A stretch of 64,000 nt of DNA from VXLM01 sp965242665 (GTDB lineage Bacteria; Chloroflexota; Dehalococcoidia; Lucifugimonadales; VXLM01): the NCBI GenBank assembly GCA_965242665.1, contig OZ251484.1, positions 1,736,001-1,800,000 on the forward strand. The letters run 5' to 3'. Under the pieces are notes generated by a model. The model ran no database searches, was not told the origin of the DNA, and saw only the letters and a list, made by a program, of their open reading frames with translations. Of the stretch, positions 8,603 to 16,341 are shown piece by piece (the first letter of the stretch is position 1; each line of letters starts with the position of its first letter). A program made the position numbers and the translations under genes.

Positions 8603-8731
8603 TCATTCCGAGCCTCCCTTCATGATTGCGTAGAGTCGCGCATAGACGCCGTACCAGTGCGCTATCATCTCCTGTAGGTTCATGGTCGGCTCTTGCGGAG
8701 CAGCGGGATAGATGCAGTCGGGCTCTCTCAT
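8603..8731 (-). CDS. 42-residue peptide translationally coupled to the upstream micro-gene
   Basis: The ATG overlaps the stop of the preceding 41-residue gene as ATGA, and GGAGG lies just upstream inside that gene, a classic coupling arrangement. The product starts MREPDCIYPAAPQEP and ends in an amphipathic stretch (MIAHWYGVYARLYAIMKGG). No family recognised. The coupling, the ribosome-binding site and the position between the two repeat arrays are the evidence for a real gene. Confidence 0.55.
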   Translation of the reverse strand: MREPDCIYPAAPQEPTMNLQEMIAHWYGVYARLYAIMKGGSE

Positions 8732-8853
8732 CGTGTACCTCCGTCGTCGCGCTCGTCGTCCTTGCGCTTGCGATTCATGACGGCCAGTACGACGGCTGCA
8801 TAGATGCAGACCAGGCCGATTGCGAATATGAACGATTGCAGTGTGATTTCCAT
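8728..8853 (-). CDS. 41-residue single-pass membrane peptide
   Basis: Starts MEITLQSFIFAIGLVC: about 20 hydrophobic residues form one membrane span, then NRKRKDDERDD, a charged tail that should stay in the cytoplasm. The start is supported by GGAGGAA five bases before the ATG and by ATGA coupling to the next gene. The ribosome-binding site lies in one arm of a 12-bp hairpin formed with the adjacent CRISPR-like repeat (8859-8891). The shape resembles small phage holin or toxin-type peptides, but no family is recognised. Confidence 0.55.
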   Translation of the reverse strand: MEITLQSFIFAIGLVCIYAAVVLAVMNRKRKDDERDDGGTR

Positions 8854-8858
8854 GTGTT

Positions 8859-8891
8859 TTCCTCCGCACAACCCCCGCGTGTGCGGAGGAA
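8859..8891 (-). promoter_or_regulatory. 12-bp hairpin over the ribosome-binding site of the 41-residue gene
   Basis: TTCCTCCGCACA at 8859-8870 and TGTGCGGAGGAA at 8880-8891 are perfect inverted repeats with a 9-base loop. In the minus-strand RNA the arm nearer the start codon holds the GGAGGAA Shine-Dalgarno of the gene starting at 8853. The other arm is the body of the CRISPR-like repeat at 8865-8893. Folding would hide the ribosome-binding site. The inverted repeat is direct observation; control of translation is inference. Confidence 0.6.
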
Positions 8892-9076
8892 CATCGGATT
8901 GATCTATCTTGAGTATCATGCCGATACCACAACCCCCGCGTGTGCGGAGGAACATCGTCTCATGCGACGATTATATCATAGAGGTTGGGACAACCCCCGC
9001 GTGTGCGGAGGAACATCCCCAGTCGGGTAGCCCATTCCGCGCGCGCTGACACAACCCCCGCGTGTGCGGGGGACCC
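8865..9076 (-). CRISPR. Second CRISPR-like array, four repeats with variant 3' end
   Basis: Repeats start at 8865, 8926, 8987 and 9048, each 61 bases apart, with three unrelated 32-base spacers. The repeat core CAACCCCCGCGTGTGCGG is shared with the first array, but the first three units end in AGGAACA instead of GGGAACC; the last unit is nearer the first-array type with one change (GGACCC). The array fills the gap between the stop of the gene at 9081 and the ribosome-binding site of the gene starting at 8853. It is out of 61-base register with the first array, so it is a separate block. Confidence 0.85.
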
Positions 9077-9080
9077 TTCC

Positions 9081-9461
9081 TCAGATATCAAATCCTTGAC
9101 GCAGGGCGAGTAGGGTCTGCACGTGCTCGGCGTCCCCCAGCTTGCGGTTCTTCGACCAGCGGTCGGATGCCAGTTTGAAATCCACGAGCGCCATCCGCAT
9201 CCAATCCTTGATGTCGGCCTCCAGCCATCCGTTGATGAGGTCGTCATTGGCAGATGACATCAGGAGCACCACGAGGTTCATGTCTGCGATGAGCAGGTAC
9301 AGCTCATACGAGTCGGTATCCTTCGACATCCCCACTGCCAGCGGTTTCTTCGCCCATGTCGGCAGCGCCGGAGACTTCAGCGCCTCCACTATCTCATTGA
9401 TGGCGGCATCATTCCTCTGCGTCTCATACTGCTCATACTGACCCGGTGTCATTGTTGTCAT
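9081..9461 (-). CDS. Unrecognised 126-residue helical protein (paralogue pair, intact member)
   Basis: Starts MTTMTPGQYEQYETQ, an all-helical soluble-looking product with no family I recognise. Residues about 40-115 (SYELYLLIADMNLVVLL...WLEADIKDWMRMALVDFKLA) are clearly paralogous to the upstream gene at 9458-9691. The start overlaps the stop of that gene by 4 bases, indicating co-translation. The stop lies 5 bases from the last repeat of the second CRISPR-like array. Confidence 0.6.
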   Translation of the reverse strand: MTTMTPGQYEQYETQRNDAAINEIVEALKSPALPTWAKKPLAVGMSKDTDSYELYLLIADMNLVVLLMSSANDDLINGWLEADIKDWMRMALVDFKLASDRWSKNRKLGDAEHVQTLLALRQGFDI

Positions 9462-9691
9462 GTCTGTCCTCCTTCTTGTAGTTCATTCGTCTTGCTTGCC
9501 CAGAGTGCACCGAGCAGCTTTTCCACGAGCTCGGTATCTGCGATCTGCCTACCCCTCGACCACTGGTCTTGTGCTACTCGGAAATGCACGAGCGCCGTCC
9601 TCATCCACTGGGGGATATTCGAGTCCACCCAGCTCCCTAGATATTCGTCGTCTTTGGTCTCCATCAGAATAGCGAGCAGGGTCAAGTCCAC
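9458..9691 (-). CDS. Paralogue of the downstream 126-residue protein, apparently 5'-truncated
   Basis: 77 residues from a GTG at 9691. Homology to its neighbour continues upstream in the same frame to about 9750 (RLEEGISDDADWYRLYQ matches the neighbour's PLAVGMSKDTDSYELYL), but no start codon exists there and a TGA closes the frame at about 9756. About 40 N-terminal codons present in the intact paralogue are missing; the DNA at that place is a 27-base direct repeat. It is either a truncated gene using the internal GTG or a pseudogene. The junction with the next gene is an ATGA-type overlap. Confidence 0.45.
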   Translation of the reverse strand: MDLTLLAILMETKDDEYLGSWVDSNIPQWMRTALVHFRVAQDQWSRGRQIADTELVEKLLGALWASKTNELQEGGQT

Positions 9692-9757
9692 TAGGATCTG
9701 ATAGAGTCTATACCAGTCGGCGTCATCGGATATTCCCTCCTCTAGCCGTCGATCAGA

Positions 9758-9982
9758 TCATACAGCAGGATTACACCTCGCGCGCACTGATTCTCCCGGC
9801 ACGCGGCTGAGCAGGCGGTCGCGCAGATAGATTACACCTCGCGCGCACTGATTCTCCGCGCGCAGACGTGCGACTTCATCGAGTAGAGGATTGGGCGTCG
9901 GCGTTGCGGTGGGCGCGGGCGTCGGTGTTGCAGCTACACCGCAGGCCACTATGAACGCAGACAACAGGCACACCAGACCCAC
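9758..9982 (-). CDS. Small putative lipoprotein with Pro/Thr linker, C-terminus rearranged
   Basis: 74 residues from a GTG. The N-terminus has a hydrophobic segment ending in a lipobox-like FIVAC, then a TPTPAPTATPTPNP linker and a short coiled-coil-like VARLRAEN segment. The C-terminal part is encoded across a 27-base direct repeat (9770-9796 and 9831-9857); since the 61-base offset is not a multiple of three, the tail is read in a different phase and is probably not the original one. It heads the minus-strand micro-gene cluster. A phage lysis lipoprotein is one possibility. Confidence 0.4.
   Translation of the reverse strand: MGLVCLLSAFIVACGVAATPTPAPTATPTPNPLLDEVARLRAENQCARGVIYLRDRLLSRVPGESVRARCNPAV
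9770..9857. repeat. Two perfect 27-base direct repeats, 61-base offset
   Basis: The same 27 bases occur at 9770-9796 and 9831-9857, separated by 34 unrelated bases. The 61-base offset equals the CRISPR period nearby, but the sequence is unrelated to the CRISPR repeat. It lies inside the C-terminal part of the small lipoprotein gene and next to the truncated paralogue. Confidence 0.85.
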
Positions 9983-10352
9983 TGTCAGGAAAACTTTTTC
10001 ATCATATACTACTTTCGTCTATCAACCACAAGTCAACAGACCCATTCATGGTGCGCTCGTGTGCGGCGCGTCGTAGGTAGTGTGGCATGAAAGACGCGGA
10101 GATGCAAGCGACGCCACTCAGAACTCAGAGGTATCCTCTGTAGGCAGATTATCCGAATAGCCGTTCCCGCGCGGCGCAACGAGCATCCCTGTACGCCCCA
10201 ATCCTTCTCAATGTAGGAAGATGGGATTCCCAGTAAGAGGGAAGCTCCCTCTCCAAAACCGCTCGAATGCCCGCTTGACAGCGGCGGCGGCATATGCTCG
10301 CGGCGGCGGTTGGATTTCGGGGAGACGCCGTCAACCTCGCGCGCCTATAGAC
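9983..10352. other. Intergenic region between the micro-gene cluster and the MFS gene
   Basis: About 370 bases without a convincing gene. It should carry the divergent promoters of the lipoprotein gene and the MFS gene. The MFS frame is open back to 10221, but that extension is Arg/Gly-rich and does not look like transporter sequence. No repeat or RNA gene seen. Confidence 0.4.
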
Positions 10353-11852
10353 ATGACGCCCCGGCGCTGGGATAATACGAAGATGGTCGCTACCGTGCTT
10401 GGCGTCATGAGGCCGCTGCTTTCGACCCGCGAGCGGCGCGAGTCTCTCATTGCCCTTTCGGCGGCATATATGCTCGTGCAGCTCTCGAGCCTCCCCGTGG
10501 CGCTGTCTCTGCCGACGCTCGCCGAGTACTTTGCCGCGGACATCGGCGACGTGGCATGGATGGTAATCGTCTACCTCGTGATGTTGGGCGGGCTGGTGAT
10601 GCTCATGGCCCGGCTCGGTGACCGCTACGGCCACGCCAACATCTTCTTCATCGGCATCATCATCGCTACCGTCGGTTCCATTGCCCTAACGTTCTCTCAG
10701 GATCTTTGGCACATGATCGCCCTGCGAGGCGTAACCGGGCTCGGTTCCGCCATGATAATGGGCAATGCGAACGCTATCCTCGCAATCGCCTTTCCCCCAG
10801 AAGAGCGCGGACGCGCGTTCGCCGTCCCAATCATTGGCGCGCGGTTTGGCACCTTGATCGGACTCGCCATCTTTGGCGCCTTCTTGCAGTTCATGAGCTG
10901 GCGCCTGATCTTTGCGACCTTCATCCCACTCGGACTCATGGCCGTGCTGTTGTCCATCCCAATGATGCGGCACGCGCGGACCCGACCGCAGCCTCGACCC
11001 CACGGAGCAGACGGCCCGCTCGACTGGGCGGGAGCCGGACTGCTGTTCGTTACCGGCCTGGTGTTCATCCTGTCCGGCAGCCACCTCCACCCAGGAGAGG
11101 AGTCGTACACATCCTCCGACGCCGTCAGCTACCATCTGCCCATGCACCTGCTCTTCTTCGCCCTGCTCGCCGCGTTCATCTTCGTCGAGAAGCGAGTGAG
11201 CAACCCCGTCGTCTCCATGCATCACTTTCGCCGAACCGGTTTCTCCCTGTCGCTCGGATCCAACGTGATCTACCATGCGTCCATGCTGGGTACGATGACC
11301 CTCGTGCCCATTCTGATAGAGGAAGGGTTCGGGCGCGATCCGATGTTCGTGACGATCGTTCTGCTCCCCAGCCAAGCTCTCGGCCTGTTCGTGCCGCTAA
11401 TCGCCGGGTGGATATACGATACCTACCGCCCCAGGCTGATCCGACTCTGGGCCCTGCTTGCGATCTCAGTGGGCTTCATCGGACTCAGCCAGATCGCGCC
11501 AAACGCGAGCTTCTGGGTGCTGCCGTTCATCATGCTGCCGGTGTCGATCGGCACGAACATATTCAATCCAATCAACAACGCCCACATCATGAATTCCCTG
11601 CCCATCGAGCACCGCGGAGTCGCGTCCGGAATGCTCGAAACGTCCAGGGAATTCGGCCATGCCGTCGGAGCCATGGCCGCGGCGGCGGCGCTCGGCCTCG
11701 CCATACCTGCGGGAGTCGAGCGGCTGCCTTTCGAGGCGTCGCGCGTCTTCTTCCTCGAAGGCTTCGAATTCTCTGCGCTCGTCGTGGTCGGAATGCTCCT
11801 CCTCGGAGCGCTCCTCGTCTACTTCCAAAGACCGACGCTTACCGACTCATAG
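10353..11852 (+). CDS. MFS multidrug transporter, DHA2-type (14 spans)
   Basis: About 499 residues from the ATG at 10353; the ATG at 10383 is an equally possible start. The protein begins ahead of the first span (LIALSAAYMLVQLSSLPVALSLP), has the MFS loop 2-3 motif LGDRYGHANIF, and about 14 hydrophobic segments with a long central loop after span 6, which fits DHA2 drug:proton antiporters. LETSREFGHAVGAMAA near the C-terminus matches the antiporter region. Substrate not predictable. It stands alone on the plus strand, convergent with the next genes. Confidence 0.85.
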   Translation: MTPRRWDNTKMVATVLGVMRPLLSTRERRESLIALSAAYMLVQLSSLPVALSLPTLAEYFAADIGDVAWMVIVYLVMLGGLVMLMARLGDRYGHANIFFIGIIIATVGSIALTFSQDLWHMIALRGVTGLGSAMIMGNANAILAIAFPPEERGRAFAVPIIGARFGTLIGLAIFGAFLQFMSWRLIFATFIPLGLMAVLLSIPMMRHARTRPQPRPHGADGPLDWAGAGLLFVTGLVFILSGSHLHPGEESYTSSDAVSYHLPMHLLFFALLAAFIFVEKRVSNPVVSMHHFRRTGFSLSLGSNVIYHASMLGTMTLVPILIEEGFGRDPMFVTIVLLPSQALGLFVPLIAGWIYDTYRPRLIRLWALLAISVGFIGLSQIAPNASFWVLPFIMLPVSIGTNIFNPINNAHIMNSLPIEHRGVASGMLETSREFGHAVGAMAAAAALGLAIPAGVERLPFEASRVFFLEGFEFSALVVVGMLLLGALLVYFQRPTLTDS

Positions 11853-11962
11853 CAGCGCGCGGAGCTCTATTCTCTCTGCGGCGATTCCAGATCCAGCCGG
11901 AATGGACGATTCTCCTTGAAACGACGCATCGACGAGGACGGGAGAGAACCCATCCTCGGTGC

Positions 11963-12688
11963 CTAGCCGTGCTTGGTGCGCGCGGTTTCCAGGGCTTGGG
12001 CGGCCGCTTCGAAGATTGCGTCGTCCAAGGTAATGTTGACCATGACATCCGCCGCCATGCGCTTTCCAGCCGCATGGACAGCATCGCGCACGGTCTTCTC
12101 GAACTCTAGGACCTTGGGATGCTCCCCTTGCCCGGGCAGTCCGAGCGACTGGGCAATATCCTGCGCTCCGGAGTTGAAGTAGTCGACACCGTCGACGCGG
12201 AGGATGTCGTCGAGTTCGTCTAGGACTGCAACATCTTCGAGTTGGGCGATCACGATAACGTTCTCGTTGAAGTGTCGCATGTACGCAGTCTTCGAGGCGA
12301 CGCGCCCGAAATGGCTCCCTCGTCCGGATCCGAAGCTCCGCCGCCCTTCCGGGACGTATCGACATGCCGCCGCAAGGCTATCAGCCTGCGCCGCAGTGTT
12401 GACATGGGGCCCCATGATGCCCATGACGCCGCGATCGAGGAACCGCAGGATGGTGGAATGATGGATGTTTGGGACTCGGGCCATAGGGGTTAGGCCCGCG
12501 GCGTCGCACGCGCGGCACATCTCCTCGATGTCGGCGGTCGTGAACGGCCCATGCTCAGCGTCGAACATGACGAATTCGCATTCGAGCCGACCGACCATTT
12601 CTACCAGTGTGGCTGAGGGGAATCTGAGAGTGAACCCGGCAGGCGTCTCTCCTGCTTCGATCTTCGCGACAACCTTATTCGTGCGCAT
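11963..12688 (-). CDS. HpcH/HpaI aldolase family protein
   Basis: 241 residues from the ATG at 12688, with GAGGAGG upstream; a longer open frame to 12730 lacks a good site. The family signatures are visible: FVMFDAEHGPF near the start of the barrel, GVMGIMGPHVNTAAQA, VIAQLEDV (metal-binding Glu) and YFNSGAQDIAQSLGLPGQ near the end. Members cleave or form 2-oxo acids such as 2-keto-3-deoxy-glucarate or 4-hydroxy-2-ketoheptanedioate using a divalent metal. The exact substrate is not determinable. The class V aminotransferase lies upstream on the same strand. Confidence 0.8.
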   Translation of the reverse strand: MRTNKVVAKIEAGETPAGFTLRFPSATLVEMVGRLECEFVMFDAEHGPFTTADIEEMCRACDAAGLTPMARVPNIHHSTILRFLDRGVMGIMGPHVNTAAQADSLAAACRYVPEGRRSFGSGRGSHFGRVASKTAYMRHFNENVIVIAQLEDVAVLDELDDILRVDGVDYFNSGAQDIAQSLGLPGQGEHPKVLEFEKTVRDAVHAAGKRMAADVMVNITLDDAIFEAAAQALETARTKHG

Positions 12689-12769
12689 CGCGCGCCTCCT
12701 CATTGAATACACGGTATTGTAGGTGAACACCGATACAGCGGCAACACGAACCGGAGATCCGCTTCCGTT

Positions 12770-13861
12770 TCACTGTCCAACCCCCACCTTGGGCAGCGAC
12801 GCCCCGACCGCCTCCAGCATCTGCTCGATCTCTCGGGGCTCGACGTATCCGAGGTGTCCGATCCGGAGCATCTTCCCGGTCAACTCCCCGTATGCGCCTG
12901 CCAGGACGACATCATGATCCTCCAACACGGCCTTCCGCAGGTCGTCGGCGTTCACGCCGTCGGGCGTCCGAACCGCAGTTACCGTGTTGGACGCGACCGC
13001 CTCATCAGGGAAGACGTCCAGTCCCAGTTCTCGAATGCCCTCCCGCGTCATCTGTCCAATCTCGGCGTGCCTTCTCCAGACGTTCTCGATCCCTTCGTCG
13101 ATGATCTTGGTCAGCGCATAGTCCAAAGCGTACATCGCCGACAAGTTTGGAGTCCATGGGGGTTGCCCCTTGCCGTAATAATCCTTGTACGCCGCAAGAT
13201 CGAAGTAGAAGCGAGGCATCGCCGCGCGCGCGCTTGCTTCCCACGCTCTCTGACTGATGCTGATGAAGGCCAGCCCGGGCGGCAGCATCCATCCCTTCTG
13301 CGAGGCAGTCGCTACGACGTCGAGGTCCCACTCGTCGGTCTCCAACGGCAAGGAGCACACGCTGCTGATACCGTCAACCAACAGGAGCTTGTCGAACTCG
13401 CGCTTGACAACCGCGGCGACGCTCTCCAGATCGTTGGTCACCCCAGTGTTCGTCTCGTTGTGCGTCACCAACACGGCCGAGATGTCTGGATCCGCGTCGA
13501 GGGCGCGGCGCAGGTCGTCGACGCGAACGGCGGTGCCCTGGTCGAAGCGCAGTATCGTCACGTCCGCGCCGAACGCCTCGGCGATCTTGCCGAAGCGGTC
13601 TCCAAACGATCCAATCGTTGCGCACAACACCTTCTCGCCCGGCGAGAGGGTGTTCACGACTGCGGCCTCCATTGCCCCAGTTCCAGACGAGGTTAGGACG
13701 AACACGTCGCGTTCGGTCCGGAACACCTGCTTGAGACCGTCCGTGACCCGGTAGAGCATTTCCTGGAATCGCGGGCCTCGGTGGTTCATCATCGGGGTCG
13801 ACATCTTTTCGAGAATATCCCGCGGCACCGGTATCGGCCCCGGAATACGCAAGTTAGACAT
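12770..13861 (-). CDS. Class V aminotransferase (serine-pyruvate/alanine-glyoxylate type)
   Basis: 363 residues, a normal length for this PLP family. RIPGPIPVPRDIL at the start and MMNHRGPRF are typical of alanine-glyoxylate/serine-pyruvate aminotransferases; SSGTGAMEAAV binds the cofactor phosphate, DGISSV carries the PLP Asp region and ATASQKGWMLPPG carries the PLP lysine. A TAGGAGGAACC ribosome-binding site precedes the ATG. It is followed on the same strand by the HpcH/HpaI aldolase gene, with an 81-bp gap, so a joint role in glyoxylate or hydroxy-acid metabolism is possible but unproven. Confidence 0.88.
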   Translation of the reverse strand: MSNLRIPGPIPVPRDILEKMSTPMMNHRGPRFQEMLYRVTDGLKQVFRTERDVFVLTSSGTGAMEAAVVNTLSPGEKVLCATIGSFGDRFGKIAEAFGADVTILRFDQGTAVRVDDLRRALDADPDISAVLVTHNETNTGVTNDLESVAAVVKREFDKLLLVDGISSVCSLPLETDEWDLDVVATASQKGWMLPPGLAFISISQRAWEASARAAMPRFYFDLAAYKDYYGKGQPPWTPNLSAMYALDYALTKIIDEGIENVWRRHAEIGQMTREGIRELGLDVFPDEAVASNTVTAVRTPDGVNADDLRKAVLEDHDVVLAGAYGELTGKMLRIGHLGYVEPREIEQMLEAVGASLPKVGVGQ

Positions 13862-13916
13862 GGTTCCTCCTAGTTTCGGTGGACGCGTGGGATCCCTCCG
13901 TCGAGCGATGGGTCTT

Positions 13917-14993
13917 CTACGCTAACCGCTCGTGGCCGACGAGGTTTGTCCCATCTTCCTGCTGCATGTACAGCTGACGGCTGTCGTAGTCGCTCGCAAA
14001 CGCCTGGGATTGTTCCAGGACCCGCCTCGTCGCTTCGACGTCCATTCTCACTTGTTCTTGGAGCGGCTCAATATCGTCATACTTCACTTGGTCTCGGAGC
14101 CGTCGCACGAACTCCAAGCGGAGAGTATCTCCGTACAGGTCTCCGTCGAAGTCGAGGATGAACGCTTCGACTGCGCGTTCGCTGTCGCCGAAGGTAGGAT
14201 TGGCTCCGATGCTTACGGCAGCCATCATCCTCTTGCCGGACATATGAGCGAATGCAGCATACACGCCGTCCCCCGGTATGCAGACGCTCCCGCGGGGATT
14301 GATGTTCGCCGTCGGAAACCCCAGCGGGCCGCCCCGGCCGTGACCGGATACGACGACGCCCTCGAGCGTAAATCTGCGGCCGAGCAATTGGGCAACGCGC
14401 TCGACCGACCCCTCGCTCAGCATGTCTCTGATCGGCGTGCTGCGCACGGTCGTTCCGTCCGGACCCCTCAGTCCATCGACCACCGTTACCGTAAACCCCA
14501 TGCAGGGGGCGAGATCGACAAGGCGATCGATCGTGCCCTCGCGGTTGCGCCCCATGGCAAAGTCCGGCCCAACGACCAAGCCCGCCATTCGCAAGCGCTT
14601 CTGAAGCAGCGATATGAAATCCTCGGCGCTTAGCCTCGACAGCCACCGGTCGAACGTGATAGGGACGACGAGATCGACGCCCGTTTGCTTCAACAACTCG
14701 AGTCGGTCGTCCAGCGTCGTCAGGTAGTCGACTGGATAATCAGGGTAGAGCACCGCTCTGGGATGTTCGCGGAAAGTCACGACACCCGACATCAATCCAT
14801 GTTGGGCAGACTCCGCAAGGAGCTGCCTGATTACGTGCACGTGTCCCTGGTGAACCCCATCGAAGACGCCGACGGTAAGCACGGTCTCCTTCTCGATGGG
14901 GAAGGCCATCGATTCCCAGAACATCTGAGATGGATGGTAGACCGTCTCCCCCTGATGAGGGAGGTTCTCTCGTTCCTCTACGTCGATCGGCAT
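13917..14993 (-). CDS. ribF: Bifunctional riboflavin kinase/FAD synthetase RibF
   Basis: About 358 residues from the ATG at 14993 (MPIDVEEREN); upstream ATGs extend into non-homologous sequence. The N-terminal nucleotidyltransferase domain begins VLTVGVFDGVHQGHVHVI with the GxxHxGH-type motif and TPIRDML; the C-terminal flavokinase domain has HGRGGPLGFPTANI, the PTAN motif, followed by GDGVYAA. It makes FMN and FAD in the cytosol. Divergently transcribed from folD, with about 230 bp between starts. Confidence 0.93.
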   Translation of the reverse strand: MPIDVEERENLPHQGETVYHPSQMFWESMAFPIEKETVLTVGVFDGVHQGHVHVIRQLLAESAQHGLMSGVVTFREHPRAVLYPDYPVDYLTTLDDRLELLKQTGVDLVVPITFDRWLSRLSAEDFISLLQKRLRMAGLVVGPDFAMGRNREGTIDRLVDLAPCMGFTVTVVDGLRGPDGTTVRSTPIRDMLSEGSVERVAQLLGRRFTLEGVVVSGHGRGGPLGFPTANINPRGSVCIPGDGVYAAFAHMSGKRMMAAVSIGANPTFGDSERAVEAFILDFDGDLYGDTLRLEFVRRLRDQVKYDDIEPLQEQVRMDVEATRRVLEQSQAFASDYDSRQLYMQQEDGTNLVGHERLA

Positions 14994-15220
14994 TCGATCC
15001 CTGCGCGGTAGACTGCTTGGCGACGCTCGCCGCTGAATGATGGTACCGTAGAGTGCTGGAATGGTCAAGAATTTCCACTGCATTCGATAGAGGCGGCCCC
15101 ATCCAATACTCTTTGCGCACTCTAGTGAACTACGACCCCTCTGCTTTGCCGTATGCCAAACGCTCCGTAGGTGGTACAATTCTGATGAAGCAGGAAATTG
15201 CATAGAACGTTGGAGGAGTC

Positions 15221-16105
15221 GTGAGCGCGAAGATCATCGACGGAGCGAAGATCGCGGACGAAGTCCGCGCCGAGATGGGAGCGGACGTTCGCACGTTCGT
15301 ACAGGAGCATGGATTTGCGCCGCACTTGGCCGTCATCCTTGTCGGCGAAAATCCCGCGTCCAAGGTGTACGTGCGGAACAAGCACCGCGCAGCCTCCGAT
15401 GCGGGCATGACCACTACCGACGTGACGATGCCCGCATCCACCAGTCAGGATGAGCTGCTCGACGAAGTGCGGAGATTGGGCGGTGACCGTACCGTACACG
15501 GCATCCTCGTACAACTTCCCCTGCCGCAGCATCTCGACCAGTACGCAGCCATCGAGGCGATCAACCCGCTCAAGGATGTAGACGCGCTCCATCCGTCCAA
15601 CGTCGGCCTTCTGTCGCAGGGGAGGCAGCGGTTCATGCCCGCAACGCCGTCCGGTATACAAGAAATGCTCGTTCGCGGAGGGCATGACCCCGCGGGCAAG
15701 CACGTCGTCGTAGTCGGACGCAGCGAGATCGTCGGCAAGCCCATCGCCGCCATCCTCATGCAAAAGCAGCCCGGCGCGGACGCCACTGTTACGATCTGCC
15801 ACTCCCGCACAACCGACATGCCGTCGATCACGCGTCAAGCGGACATTCTCATCGCCGCCATCGGCAAACCACGCTACGTCACCGCCGACATGGTCAAAGA
15901 CGGCACGGTCGTCATCGACGTCGGCATCAACCGCATCGACGCGCCGGAACGCAAACGCGGCTACCGGCTCGTGGGAGATGTGGACTTCCATTCGGTCTCG
16001 GAAAAAGCCGCGGCGATAACGCCCGTGCCGGGCGGCGTCGGCCCGATGACCATCGCCATGCTCCTGCGGAACACGTTGAAGGCGGCTCGTCTGGCAGTGG
16101 GTTGA
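15221..16105 (+). CDS. folD: Methylenetetrahydrofolate dehydrogenase/cyclohydrolase FolD
   Basis: 294 residues from GTG, with TTGGAGGAG just upstream. FolD signatures: YVRNKHRAASDAGM with the catalytic Lys in the early region, HGILVQLPLPQHLD, and the Rossmann segment VVVGRSEIVGKPIA; the end carries TPVPGGVGPMTIAMLL. It interconverts methylene-, methenyl- and formyl-tetrahydrofolate; glyA at 53386 supplies the one-carbon unit. Length is normal. Confidence 0.96.
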   Translation: MSAKIIDGAKIADEVRAEMGADVRTFVQEHGFAPHLAVILVGENPASKVYVRNKHRAASDAGMTTTDVTMPASTSQDELLDEVRRLGGDRTVHGILVQLPLPQHLDQYAAIEAINPLKDVDALHPSNVGLLSQGRQRFMPATPSGIQEMLVRGGHDPAGKHVVVVGRSEIVGKPIAAILMQKQPGADATVTICHSRTTDMPSITRQADILIAAIGKPRYVTADMVKDGTVVIDVGINRIDAPERKRGYRLVGDVDFHSVSEKAAAITPVPGGVGPMTIAMLLRNTLKAARLAVG

Positions 16106-16341
16106 AACCGCCATCGGAGTTTCGATGACCGTGAACAGTATGATATATCGTCCAGCGCAAATAGACCCGCGTGATCCATCGCGCCGAGTGCGGCGCAGCC
16201 GGGCGCCGCACGTTGGATTCGGACTAGATGACCGTGTAGTATGACCATCGATCGAAATCATCGAATCGAGAAGACGACCGAAGCTCACCCGGCGCTCGTG
16301 GCCTGCCCCTCTGATTGACGAACCCCAACGCCGTTGGTACT

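Noticed and set aside
9770..9857. The two 27-base repeats as a third CRISPR unit
   Set aside because: The offset is 61 bases but the sequence is unrelated to the repeat of the arrays, is not palindromic and occurs only twice.
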